64,000 bases of DNA from assembly GCF_011752525.1 (NCBI RefSeq), contig NZ_VWXI01000017.1, forward strand, positions 1 to 64,000. Reading direction: 5' to 3'. How positions within the stretch are numbered: position 1 is the first letter of the stretch; each line of letters opens with the position of its first letter. This DNA is from Pantoea sp. Cy-639. Its GTDB lineage: Bacteria; Pseudomonadota; Gammaproteobacteria; Pseudomonadales; Pseudomonadaceae. The translations under genes and the position numbers were made by a program. The notes under the pieces were generated by a model. The model had not been told where the DNA came from. It did no database searches and was given only the letters and a program-made list of their open reading frames with translations. This document shows, piece after piece, positions 50,371-58,722 of this stretch.

Positions 50371-51378
50371 GTGATCGAGTTTCAAAACGTCCACAAGACC
50401 TACCGCGTCGCCGGTAGGGACATCCCGGCCCTGACCCCGACCAGCCTGACCATCGAAGATGGCCAGGTGTTCGGCCTGATCGGCCATTCCGGCGCCGGCA
50501 AGAGCACCATGCTGCGCCTGATCAACCGCCTCGAGGCTCCCAGCGGCGGCAAGATCATCGTCGACGGCGAAGACGTCACCGCCTTCGACGCCGACCACCT
50601 GCGCCGCTTCCGCCAGCAGGTCGGGATGATCTTCCAGCACTTCAACCTGCTGGCCTCGAAGACCGTCGCCGACAACGTCGCCCTGCCGCTGGTGCTGGCC
50701 GGCGAGCTGTCGCGGGCGCAGATCGACCAGCGCGTGGCCGAGCTGCTGGCCCGTGTCGGCCTGGCCGATCATGCGAAGAAGTACCCGGCCCAACTGTCGG
50801 GCGGGCAGAAGCAACGCGTCGGCATCGCCCGCGCCCTGTCCACCAATCCCAAGATCCTGCTGTGCGACGAGGCCACCAGTGCCCTCGATCCGCAGACCAC
50901 CGCCTCGGTGCTGCAATTGCTGGCCGAGATCAACCGCGAGCTGAAACTGACCATCGTGCTGATCACCCACGAGATGGACGTGATCCGCCGGGTCTGCGAC
51001 CGCGTGGCGGTGATGGACGCCGGACAGATCGTCGAGCAGGGCCCGGTAGCCGAAGTGTTCCTGCACCCGCAGCACCCGACGACCCGTCGCTTCGTCCAGG
51101 AAGACGAGCAGGTCGACGAGAACGACCAGCGCGACGACTTCGCCCATGTGCCCGGGCGCATCGTGCGCCTCACCTTCCAGGGCGACGCGACCTACGCGCC
51201 GCTGCTGGGCACCGTGGCCCGCGAGACCGGTGTGGACTACAGCATCCTGGCCGGTCGCATCGACCGCATCAAGGACATCCCCTATGGCCAGCTGACCCTC
51301 GCCCTGATCGGCGGAGACATGGAGGCGGCATTCGCACGCTTCACGGCAGCTGATGTACATATGGAGGTACTGCGTTGA
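50371..51378 (+). CDS. metN: Methionine ABC transporter ATP-binding protein
   Basis: A 335-residue ATPase. Walker A GHSGAGKS (about 38-45), signature LSGGQKQRVGIARAL, Walker B ILLCDEATSALD; the C-terminal NIL domain (about 255-330) is the methionine-sensing regulatory module. GTG start at 50371. Overlaps metI (TGATG). Together with MetI and MetQ it imports D- and L-methionine. Confidence 0.96.
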   Translation: MIEFQNVHKTYRVAGRDIPALTPTSLTIEDGQVFGLIGHSGAGKSTMLRLINRLEAPSGGKIIVDGEDVTAFDADHLRRFRQQVGMIFQHFNLLASKTVADNVALPLVLAGELSRAQIDQRVAELLARVGLADHAKKYPAQLSGGQKQRVGIARALSTNPKILLCDEATSALDPQTTASVLQLLAEINRELKLTIVLITHEMDVIRRVCDRVAVMDAGQIVEQGPVAEVFLHPQHPTTRRFVQEDEQVDENDQRDDFAHVPGRIVRLTFQGDATYAPLLGTVARETGVDYSILAGRIDRIKDIPYGQLTLALIGGDMEAAFARFTAADVHMEVLR

Positions 51379-52049
51379 TGGATATCCTGAACTACTTCGC
51401 CAACGTCGACTGGGTCGAGATCTGGCAAGCGACCAACGACACCCTGATCATGCTGTTCACCTCGCTGGTGTTCATCGTGCTGCTGGGCTTGCCCCTGGGC
51501 GTGGTGCTGTTCCTGTTCAGCCCACGGCAGATGTTCGAGCACACGAAGTTCTATGCCGTGCTGGCGACCATCGTCAACATCGTGCGTTCGGTGCCGTTCA
51601 TCATCCTGCTGATCGTGATGATCCCGGTCACGGTGCTGATCACCGGCACCTCGCTGGGCGTCGCCGGCGCCATCCCGCCCTTGGTGGTCGGTACCACGCC
51701 ATTCTTCGCCCGCCTGGTGGAGACGGCGCTGCGCGAAGTGGACCGCGGCATCATCGAGGCTACCCAGTCGATGGGCGCCACCACCCGCCAGATCATCTTC
51801 AAGGCCGTGCTGCCCGAGGCCATGCCCGGCATCGTCGCCGCCATCACCGTGACGGCCATCACCCTGGTGTCCTACACCGCCATGGCCGGCGTGGTCGGCG
51901 CCGGTGGCCTGGGCGACCTGTCGATCCGCTTCGGCTACCAGCGCTTCCAGACCGACGTGATGATCGTTACCGTGGTGCTGCTGGTGATCCTGGTGCAGGT
52001 GCTGCAGATGATCGGTGACAAGCTGGTCGTGCATTTTTCCCGTAAGTAA
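51378..52049 (+). CDS. metI: Methionine ABC transporter permease
   Basis: A 223-residue permease with five membrane helices and the EAA-type loop EATQSMGATTRQIIFKAVLPEA (about 130-151). ATG 51378 overlaps the metN stop, so the two are coupled. Confidence 0.96.
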   Translation: MDILNYFANVDWVEIWQATNDTLIMLFTSLVFIVLLGLPLGVVLFLFSPRQMFEHTKFYAVLATIVNIVRSVPFIILLIVMIPVTVLITGTSLGVAGAIPPLVVGTTPFFARLVETALREVDRGIIEATQSMGATTRQIIFKAVLPEAMPGIVAAITVTAITLVSYTAMAGVVGAGGLGDLSIRFGYQRFQTDVMIVTVVLLVILVQVLQMIGDKLVVHFSRK

Positions 52050-52113
52050 CCCCAATGGGGTCGGCCCGGCCGACCCGTTCGGGGGCCGTCGCGGCCCTCA
52101 CAAGGAGTGATCA

Positions 52114-52887
52114 ATGAAGAAGCTGCTTGCTGTTGTCGCCGCCGTCGCGGCCTTCTCGGCCAACGCCGCCGAAACCCTGACCGTCGCCGCCACCCCGGTG
52201 CCGCACGCCGAGATCCTCAACTTCGTCAAGCCGCAGCTGGCGAAGGAGGGCGTGGAGCTGAAGGTCAAGGAGTTCACCGACTACATCCAGCCGAACGTGC
52301 AGGTCGCCGAGAAGCGCCTGGACGCCAACTTCTTCCAGCACCAGCCGTACCTGGACGAGTTCAACAAGGCCAAGGGCACCCACCTGGTGAGCGTTGCCGG
52401 CGTGCACATCGAGCCGCTGGGCGTCTACTCGGCCAAGGTCAAGAAGCTCGACGAACTGGCCTCCGGCGCCACCGTGGTCATTCCCAACGATGCCACCAAC
52501 GGCGGCCGCGCCCTGTTGCTGCTGGACAAGGCTGGCGTGATCAAGCTCAAGGACAACAAGGACATCCTGTCGACCATCAAGGACATCGCCGAGAACCCGA
52601 AGGGCCTGAAGTTCCGTGAGCTGGAAGCCGCGACCATCCCGCGCGTGCTGACCCAGGTGGACGCTGCGCTGATCAACACCAACTATGCGCTGGAAGCCAA
52701 GCTCAATCCCGAGAAGGACGCCCTGGTCATCGAAGGCAGCGATTCGCCGTACGTGAACATCCTGGTGACCCGCGAAGACAACAAGGACGCGGACGCGGTG
52801 AAGAAGCTGGTGCAGGCGCTGCACTCGCCCGAGGTGAAGCAGTTCATCACCGAGAAATACAAGGGCGCCGTCGTTCCGGCGTTCTGA
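52114..52887 (+). CDS. metQ: Methionine-binding protein MetQ (NlpA family)
   Basis: A 257-residue substrate-binding protein of the NlpA family: ETLTVAATPVPHAEIL, VAEKRLDANFFQHQPYLD, VAGVHIEPLGVYS, TNYALEA. Its signal peptide ends at ANA without a lipobox cysteine, so it is a soluble periplasmic form rather than a lipoprotein as in E. coli. Third gene of metNIQ, 64 bases after metI. Confidence 0.94.
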   Translation: MKKLLAVVAAVAAFSANAAETLTVAATPVPHAEILNFVKPQLAKEGVELKVKEFTDYIQPNVQVAEKRLDANFFQHQPYLDEFNKAKGTHLVSVAGVHIEPLGVYSAKVKKLDELASGATVVIPNDATNGGRALLLLDKAGVIKLKDNKDILSTIKDIAENPKGLKFRELEAATIPRVLTQVDAALINTNYALEAKLNPEKDALVIEGSDSPYVNILVTREDNKDADAVKKLVQALHSPEVKQFITEKYKGAVVPAF

Positions 52888-52905
52888 TCCAGGCTTGAAG
52901 ACACT

Positions 52906-52966
52906 CGCGGGGCTAGCCCGCTCCCGCGCCGGATAGTGCCTGGCGTGGGAGCGGGCTAGCCCCGCG
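52906..52966. repeat. REP-type inverted repeat between metQ and the Sco gene
   Basis: CGCGGGGCTAGCCCGCTCCC and GGGAGCGGGCTAGCCCCGCG are inverted copies around an 18-20-bp loop. It separates convergent transcripts and may terminate both. Confidence 0.85.
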
Positions 52967-52980
52967 CTGCGTTTGCGCGG

Positions 52981-53613
52981 TCAGTCGCGCTTGACCAGCC
53001 CTGGCAACTGCGCCGCCAGCTTCTGGTTGTTGAACGGCGCGCGGATGAACCCGCGCTGGCGTCCGTCCGGGCCCACCACCGCCAGGTTGCCGCTGTGGTC
53101 CACGGTATACCCCGGCTTGCTGGTGTCGGCCGGAATGAACGGAATGCTCAAGGCATTGGCCAGCTTCTGGGTGTCCTCGATCGACCCCGCGACACCGACG
53201 AAATCCTTGTCGAAATAGCCCAGGTACTGCTTGAGCTGGTTCGGCGTGTCGCGGTTCGGGTCGACGCTCACCAATATCACCTGCAAGCGCTCGAGCGCTT
53301 CCTTGGGCAGCTCGCTCTTGACCTGGCGCAGCTGGGCGAGGGTGGTCGGGCAGATGTCCGGGCAGTAGGTGTAGCCGAAGAACAGCAGCGACCATTTGCC
53401 CTTGAGCTGGTCCAGGGCGACCGGCTGGCCGTCCTGGTTGGTCATTGTCACATCCGGCACGCTGCGACTCTGGGGCAGCAGGATGATGCCGGCATCGATC
53501 AGCTCGGTGGGGTTCAGCTGCCCCCGGTCGTTGAGCACCTTGTTGACGGTCAGGCCCATGATCAGCGCGACCACGGCAACGAGGATGAAGACGGTTTTCT
53601 GGGTTCGGGTCAT
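52981..53613 (-). CDS. SCO1/SenC copper chaperone
   Basis: A 210-residue membrane-anchored thioredoxin-fold protein (helix 8-24). The copper site is CPDIC (C84, C88) plus H173 in YTVDHSG. It delivers copper to the CuA site of subunit II. Its start overlaps the ctaB stop by 4 bases; it is the last gene of the oxidase assembly operon. Confidence 0.94.
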   Translation of the reverse strand: MTRTQKTVFILVAVVALIMGLTVNKVLNDRGQLNPTELIDAGIILLPQSRSVPDVTMTNQDGQPVALDQLKGKWSLLFFGYTYCPDICPTTLAQLRQVKSELPKEALERLQVILVSVDPNRDTPNQLKQYLGYFDKDFVGVAGSIEDTQKLANALSIPFIPADTSKPGYTVDHSGNLAVVGPDGRQRGFIRAPFNNQKLAAQLPGLVKRD

Positions 53614-54506
53614 AGGATAAGCAACAGGTAATGGTCAACGAGCAACGCGATGAACAGGGCGAACAAGTAGCCGATAGAGTACTTGAACGTGCCGATCGCC
53701 GCGTGCGGCCGGCTGCCACGGTACAACACCCAGGCCCAATGCAGGAAGCGCAGGCCCAGGACGAGGGCACAGGCCAGATAGAGCGGGCCGCTCATGTGAA
53801 TGGCGTAGGGCAACAGGCTCACGGCCAGCAGAATCAGGGTGTAGAGCAGGATGTGCAGGGCCGTGTAGCGCTCGCCGTGGGTCACCGGCAGCATCGGAAT
53901 ATCGGCTTTTTCGTACTCGGCCTTGCGGTGGATGGCCAAGGCCCAGAAGTGCGGCGGGGTCCAGGCGAAGATGATCAGCACCAGCAGCAGCGGCTCGGCG
54001 CCCACATGCCCACTCACCGCCACCCAGCCCAGCAATGGCGGGGCCGCGCCAGCCAGGCCGCCAATCACGATGTTCTGCGGCGTGGCCCGCTTGAGATAGC
54101 CGGTGTAGAGCAGCGCATAACCCAGCAGCGAGGCCAGGGTCAGCCAGGCGGCCAGGCCATTGGTGAACACCAGCAACAGGCCCATCCCCGCCAGAGCCAG
54201 CGACAGGGCGAACAGCAGCGCCGGCATGGGCGCGACCCGGCCCTGGGCCAGCGGGCGCTTGTGGGTACGCGCCATCAGTGCATCGATGCGCCGGTCGAGC
54301 ACATGGTTGACCACCGCCGCGCCGCCGGCACACAGGGCGATCCCCAGGTTGCCGAACAGTAGCACGCTCCAAGCCACCCCGGCACGGGTGGCGAGGAACA
54401 TGCCCACCAGCGAGGTGATCAGCATCAGCACCACCACCTTGGGCTTGGTCATCTCCAGGTAGTCGCGCCAGCCGGCGCGCGGGGTTGCGCTCAGAAGCGT
54501 CGCCAC
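53610..54506 (-). CDS. ctaB: Protoheme IX farnesyltransferase
   Basis: A 298-residue UbiA-family prenyltransferase making heme O. It has about nine membrane helices, and the aspartate motifs NHVLDRRIDALMARTHKRPL (about 66-85) and FAWTPPHFWALAIHRKAEYEKADIPMLPV. Starts at GTG 54506, preceded by GAGGAA, and overlaps the upstream cox15 gene by 16 bases. A second copy (cyoE) is expected elsewhere in pseudomonads. Confidence 0.95.
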   Translation of the reverse strand: MATLLSATPRAGWRDYLEMTKPKVVVLMLITSLVGMFLATRAGVAWSVLLFGNLGIALCAGGAAVVNHVLDRRIDALMARTHKRPLAQGRVAPMPALLFALSLALAGMGLLLVFTNGLAAWLTLASLLGYALLYTGYLKRATPQNIVIGGLAGAAPPLLGWVAVSGHVGAEPLLLVLIIFAWTPPHFWALAIHRKAEYEKADIPMLPVTHGERYTALHILLYTLILLAVSLLPYAIHMSGPLYLACALVLGLRFLHWAWVLYRGSRPHAAIGTFKYSIGYLFALFIALLVDHYLLLIL

Positions 54507-55564
54507 GTGTCGTTCCTCATCGGATGGGGGAGACCGGCACTGGTGACAGGCCGCAGGCGCCAGCCATGGCCGACACGGACCTTGTCGACCACGCGGATGC
54601 GGTAGTTGACCAGCACCATGCACAGCAGCAGCACAATGCCACCGGCGTTGTGCGCGACCGCCACGCCCAGGGGCAGGTGCAGCAGCACATTGCTGATGCC
54701 CAGGCTCAACTGCACGGCTAGCGCCAGCACCACCAGCCGCGCCAGGCCGCCCAGGCCATGGCGCTGCAACTTCCAGGCGAGGGTCAGCAGCACCGTCAGC
54801 ACCAGCAACGCGCCGAGGCGATGGCTGATGTGGATGGCAGTGCGCGCATCGCTGTCCAGTTGCCCGCCAAGGTAGTTGGGGCCGACGTGCTGGGTGAGGT
54901 GAAAGCCGTTGCTGAAGTCCGCTGCCGGCCACCACTGGCCGTGGCAGGTGGGCAGGTCGATACAGGCGACGGCGGCGTAGTTGGCGCTGACCCAACCGCC
55001 AAGGGCGATCTGGCCGATCACCACCAGCAGGGCCAGGGCTGCGATCCGGCGCAGGCTCAGCGGCAGCTTTGGAAGAGGCGCAAAAGCCCGGGATAGACGC
55101 AGGGACAACAGGAACAGCAGGCTTACCGTGGTGAAGCCGCCGAGCAGGTGCGCGGTGACCACCTGCGGCCACAGCTTGAGCGTCACCGTCCACATGCCGA
55201 AGGCCGCCTGGGCCAGCACCACGCCCAGCAGCAACAGCGGCAAGCGGTAGGGCTGGCCATCGCGGCCATGACGGCGCAGCGCCTGGAGGGCCAGGGTCGC
55301 GATCACCAGCGCCAGGGTCCCGGCGAAGTAACGGTGGATCATCTCCGCCCAGCCCTTGGCGGCTTCCACCGGATGTTCGGGAAAGTGCAGCCCGGCATGG
55401 GCCAGTTGGGCCTCGGTCTTGGGTACGCCAATGAAGCCATAGCAGCCCGGCCAGTCGGGGCAGCCGAGGCCGGCGTGGGTCAGCCGGGTATAGGCGCCGA
55501 GCAGGACGACCAGCAGCGCCAGCAAGGTGGCGCAGGCAGCGAGGTGGAATCCGGGTCTGGCCAT
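54491..55564 (-). CDS. Heme A synthase (COX15/CtaA family)
   Basis: A 357-residue membrane protein with eight helices. It has conserved heme-binding histidines in EMIHRYFAGTLAL, VVTAHLLGGF and AIHISHRLGALL, and paired cysteines in LGCPDWPGCYGF and ACIDLPTCHGQW. It converts heme O to heme A for the aa3 oxidase. Located between the 192-residue protein and ctaB, with 9-base and overlapping junctions. Confidence 0.95.
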   Translation of the reverse strand: MARPGFHLAACATLLALLVVLLGAYTRLTHAGLGCPDWPGCYGFIGVPKTEAQLAHAGLHFPEHPVEAAKGWAEMIHRYFAGTLALVIATLALQALRRHGRDGQPYRLPLLLLGVVLAQAAFGMWTVTLKLWPQVVTAHLLGGFTTVSLLFLLSLRLSRAFAPLPKLPLSLRRIAALALLVVIGQIALGGWVSANYAAVACIDLPTCHGQWWPAADFSNGFHLTQHVGPNYLGGQLDSDARTAIHISHRLGALLVLTVLLTLAWKLQRHGLGGLARLVVLALAVQLSLGISNVLLHLPLGVAVAHNAGGIVLLLCMVLVNYRIRVVDKVRVGHGWRLRPVTSAGLPHPMRNDTWRRF

Positions 55565-55573
55565 GGCGGCCTC

Positions 55574-56152
55574 CTAGCCGATGTTGGACAGCTTGAGCAG
55601 GTGACGCAGGTCGTCCAGCACCTGCTTGCCGTTGACCTTGGCGTCGTAGCGCAGCACCAGGTTGCCGTGTGGGTCGACAATCCATAGCTGTGGCCCGGCT
55701 TCGTCCACCTTCTGCAGGTAACGCGAGGCATCCAGGGGGTAGCGCTGCAACTGCGGGTATTCGCGCTCCAGCAACACCTGGTAGTCCGCGGCCAGTGGCT
55801 GCGCCACGGCCAGTGCATGGCTGGCACGGCTGGCATCGCGCCCCAGGCCGATCTGGATCTGCCGGGCCAGGTACACCAGTTGCCGGCAGTCCTCGGCGCA
55901 AGCCTGCGGGGTACTGACCAGCAATTGCCAGCGCTCGTCCTGGGCCGCGACGCCAATATCGGCGAGGCTCTCGCCATTGCCGATCATCACCCCGTGATAG
56001 CTGCGCCCCTCCGGCACCCAGAACTTGAGCTTGTACATGCAAGTGGCGAGGATCATCGGCCCCAGCACCACCAGCAGGATCAGCAACAGTTGCAGGCGCC
56101 CGCGGGGCCTGCGGGCGTCAGACGCGCCCAGTGGACTCGTGGCGGCGGCCAT
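55574..56152 (-). CDS. Membrane-anchored thioredoxin-like protein of the cox assembly operon
   Basis: A 192-residue protein with one N-terminal helix (about 20-40) and a periplasmic domain reminiscent of the Sco/thioredoxin fold (GPQLWIVDPHGNLVLRYDA near the C-terminus). It lacks a CxxC or CxxxC motif; its cysteines are in ACAEDC (about 93-98). Always found among cox assembly genes in pseudomonads, so a role in oxidase maturation is likely. Overlaps the SURF1 gene by 35 bases. Confidence 0.78.
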   Translation of the reverse strand: MAAATSPLGASDARRPRGRLQLLLILLVVLGPMILATCMYKLKFWVPEGRSYHGVMIGNGESLADIGVAAQDERWQLLVSTPQACAEDCRQLVYLARQIQIGLGRDASRASHALAVAQPLAADYQVLLEREYPQLQRYPLDASRYLQKVDEAGPQLWIVDPHGNLVLRYDAKVNGKQVLDDLRHLLKLSNIG

Positions 56153-56861
56153 GGCGGTTCTCCTTGTGGTCGTTGTGCCAGCCGAAATAGAGGTAGAGCA
56201 GCACCAGCGCCGTGGCCAGGGCGAACCATTGCACGGCATAGCCCTGGTGCTTTTCCGGCCCCATGGCCACCACCGGCCAGTCCAGCCGGTAGCTGGCGGG
56301 GCCAGGGGCCAGGCGCAGTTCATGGGCGAAGCCTTCACGACCTAGTTGCTGCCAGAGCACGGCCGGGTCGATGGCGGTCAACAGATGCGGCCACTGGCCG
56401 CCAACCGGATCGGGGTGCAGTTGGAAGGTCTTGCCCGGCGCCACGTAGACCGAGGCGTCCAGCGCCAAGGGCTGCCCAGGGGTATCGAAACGCACCGGCA
56501 CACGCCGGTCGGGCCAGGGCAGCCAGCCGCGGTTGACCAGCAGCCACTGGCCACTGGCCTGGTCATGGAACGGCTGCAGCAGCTCGACACCGGGTTGGCC
56601 GCCGCGTATCTGGTTGTCCAGCAGCAGGCTGTGGGCAGCATCGAAACGGCCATAGAGGCGCACCGGATAGAACGCCGGGTCCGCCAACTGGTCCAGCTGG
56701 GCCACCGCCACTGGCGCCTCGAGCTGGCGTTCGGCATAGACGTCCATCAATGCGCGCTTCTCGTCGGCGCGGCGCAGTTGCCAGCAACCCAGGGCGATCA
56801 ACCCCGGCAGCAGGGCAAGCACCACCAGGGTCGGCAGCAGGCCGGGGCGAAATGGCTTCAC
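56118..56861 (-). CDS. SURF1-family cytochrome oxidase assembly protein
   Basis: A 247-residue protein with two membrane helices (about 8-26 and 215-234) and a periplasmic SURF1 domain. Signatures are LGCWQLRRADEKRAL, VNRGWLPWP and GYAVQWFALATALV. It inserts heme A into subunit I. First gene of the assembly operon, divergent from the small DUF2909 gene. Confidence 0.92.
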   Translation of the reverse strand: MKPFRPGLLPTLVVLALLPGLIALGCWQLRRADEKRALMDVYAERQLEAPVAVAQLDQLADPAFYPVRLYGRFDAAHSLLLDNQIRGGQPGVELLQPFHDQASGQWLLVNRGWLPWPDRRVPVRFDTPGQPLALDASVYVAPGKTFQLHPDPVGGQWPHLLTAIDPAVLWQQLGREGFAHELRLAPGPASYRLDWPVVAMGPEKHQGYAVQWFALATALVLLYLYFGWHNDHKENRHGRRHESTGRV

Positions 56862-56924
56862 CGCGACCTCGCCTGGTCGAACGCTATACTTTCATTCATC
56901 ACCGCATCCCCCCGGAGTTACGCC

Positions 56925-57128
56925 ATGCTCAAGGCCGCGATAGTTCTGATGCTGCTGGCCACGGTCGCCAGCCTGTTCAGTGGCCTGGTGTTCCTGGTCA
57001 AGGATGACGACCAGTCGACCCGCCTGCTCAAGGCCCTCACCGTGCGTGTCGCCCTGGCCACCCTGACCATCGGGCTGGTGGCCTGGGGCTTTATCAGTGG
57101 CCAGTTGGTTTCCCACGCACCGTTCTGA
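56925..57128 (+). CDS. Twin-transmembrane DUF2909 protein
   Basis: A 67-residue protein with two hydrophobic helices (about 3-23 and 42-62) separated by the loop KDDDQSTRLLKALTVRVA, typical of DUF2909. It is on the plus strand, opposite to the oxidase genes on both sides. Conserved at this position in Pseudomonas oxidase clusters, so a small oxidase-associated subunit is possible. Confidence 0.87.
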   Translation: MLKAAIVLMLLATVASLFSGLVFLVKDDDQSTRLLKALTVRVALATLTIGLVAWGFISGQLVSHAPF

Positions 57129-57138
57129 GTGCTCTGGG

Positions 57139-57227
57139 AGCGCTTTGCGCTCCATCGCAGGCTTCGCCAGCCCCCACAAGATCAAAAGCCACCCAGAACC
57201 CTGTAGGAGCTGGCGAAGCCTGCGATG
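57139..57227. repeat. REP-type repeats between DUF2909 gene and coxC
   Basis: CATCGCAGGCTTCGCCAGC (57153-57171) and GCTGGCGAAGCCTGCGATG (57209-57227) are inverted perfect copies; a small palindrome GAGCGCTTTGCGCTC lies just to the left. This REP pair separates convergent transcripts. Confidence 0.88.
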
Positions 57228-57250
57228 GGCTGCACAGCAGCCCCTTGGTT

Positions 57251-58138
57251 TCAGAGCACATACACAAAGATGAACAACCCCACCCAGACCACATCGACGA
57301 AGTGCCAGTACCAGCTGGCCGCCTCGAAGCCGAAGTGCTTGTCCGGGTCGAAATGCCCGCGCAGCACGCGGCAGAACATCACGAACAGGATCAGCGTCCC
57401 CAGCGTCACGTGCGCGCCATGGAACCCGGTGAGCATGAAGAACGTCGCGCCATAGACCCCCGACCCCAGCGTCAGTCCCAGCTTGGTATAGGCCTCGTGG
57501 TACTCGTAGGCCTGCAGCGTGAGGAACGCCAGCCCCAGCAGGATGGTCAGCCCCAGCCACAGCTTCAGCACGCCACGATGCCCCTTGCGCAAGGCATGGT
57601 GGGCAATGGTCACGGTCACGCTGGAGCTCACCAGCAGAATGGTGTTGATCAGTGGCAGGTGCCACGGATCGATCACTTCCTTGGGCGGCGGGAACAACTT
57701 CGGGTCAGGGGTGTGCAGCAGTGGCCAGGCGAACTCGAAGTTGGGCCAGAGCATGTGCGCCACGCCCTTGTGTCCCTCGCCTCCCAGCCATGGTCCGGCC
57801 AGCACCCGCACGTAGAACAGTGCGCCGAAGAACGCCATGAAGAACATCACCTCGGAAAAGATGAACCAGCTCATGCCCCAGCGGAACGAGCGGTCCATCT
57901 GTGGGCTGTACAGCCCGGCACGGCCTTCACGGACCACCGAACCGAACCAGCCGAACAGCATGTAGGCCAGGAACAGGGCGCCGACGAAGAAGATCAAGGG
58001 CCCGTGGGACTGCGCATGGCCGGCCTTGATGTCGTTGAACCAGGTGCCCAGGCCGAACACGGTGATGAACAGGCCGATCGTGGCGATGATCGGCCACTTG
58101 CTCTGCGCCGGGACGTAGTAGTGCTCGTGGCTTGCCAT
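57251..58138 (-). CDS. coxC: Cytochrome c oxidase subunit III
   Basis: A 295-residue subunit with seven membrane helices, carrying the CoIII hallmark HEYHEAYTKLG (as YEYHEAY), GFHGAHVTLGTLIL and WYWHFVDVVWVGLFI. Completes the aa3 core with CoxA and CoxB. The ATG at 58138 (MASHEHYYVPAQSKWP) is used; it lies 16 bases after the ctaG stop. Confidence 0.97.
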   Translation of the reverse strand: MASHEHYYVPAQSKWPIIATIGLFITVFGLGTWFNDIKAGHAQSHGPLIFFVGALFLAYMLFGWFGSVVREGRAGLYSPQMDRSFRWGMSWFIFSEVMFFMAFFGALFYVRVLAGPWLGGEGHKGVAHMLWPNFEFAWPLLHTPDPKLFPPPKEVIDPWHLPLINTILLVSSSVTVTIAHHALRKGHRGVLKLWLGLTILLGLAFLTLQAYEYHEAYTKLGLTLGSGVYGATFFMLTGFHGAHVTLGTLILFVMFCRVLRGHFDPDKHFGFEAASWYWHFVDVVWVGLFIFVYVL

Positions 58139-58154
58139 GGCAGATCTCCTTCCC

Positions 58155-58712
58155 TCAACGGGCGCCCTCGGTCGCGGCATGAGCGACCGGGGGGTGGCGA
58201 GCGGTGATGTCGAACAAGGTGTAGGCCAACGTCAGGTGCTTCACCGATGCCGGCAGGTCGCGGTCAACGATGAAGCGCACCGGCATCTCGATACGTTCGC
58301 CGGGCTGCAGCACCTGCTGGGTGAAGCAGAAGCACTCGGTCTTGTGGAAATAGGCGGCGGCATCGGCGGGGGTGATGCTGGGGATGGCCTGGGCGCTCAT
58401 CGGCTTGTTGGTCGGATTGCGGGCGATGAAGATCATCTGGTTGACCGCCCCCGGGTGAACCTCGATCTGGTCGGCGGTGGAGTGGAACTCCCAGCTCATG
58501 TCGCCGGCATTGGTCGACATGAACTGCACCCGTACCGAGCGTGACGGATCGCTGACCTGGCTGCCCTCGTACTGCCCGCCGGTCTTGCCATTGATGCCGA
58601 AGGCCTTGCACATCACGTCGTAGATCGGCACCAGGGCGAAGCCGAAGGCGAACATCACCACGGTCAGCATCAGCAGGCGGGTGACCAGACGCTTGATCGA
58701 CACTCCGTCCAT
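58155..58712 (-). CDS. ctaG: Cytochrome c oxidase assembly protein CtaG/Cox11
   Basis: A 185-residue membrane-anchored copper chaperone (helix about 10-30) with the Cox11 motif ECFCFTQQ (C127, C129) and C35. It delivers CuB to subunit I. Located between coxA and coxC, spaced by 10 and 16 bases. Confidence 0.96.
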   Translation of the reverse strand: MDGVSIKRLVTRLLMLTVVMFAFGFALVPIYDVMCKAFGINGKTGGQYEGSQVSDPSRSVRVQFMSTNAGDMSWEFHSTADQIEVHPGAVNQMIFIARNPTNKPMSAQAIPSITPADAAAYFHKTECFCFTQQVLQPGERIEMPVRFIVDRDLPASVKHLTLAYTLFDITARHPPVAHAATEGAR

Positions 58713-58722
58713 GCGCTGTCTC

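Noticed and set aside
52114..52887. Broken lipobox in MetQ
   Set aside because: A clean signal peptidase I site (ANA) is present, so a soluble periplasmic form is expected rather than a damaged lipoprotein.
53610..56042. 810-codon frame ending in ctaB
   Set aside because: Only the 3' 298 codons are CtaB; the rest is the wrong frame through cox15 and its neighbour.
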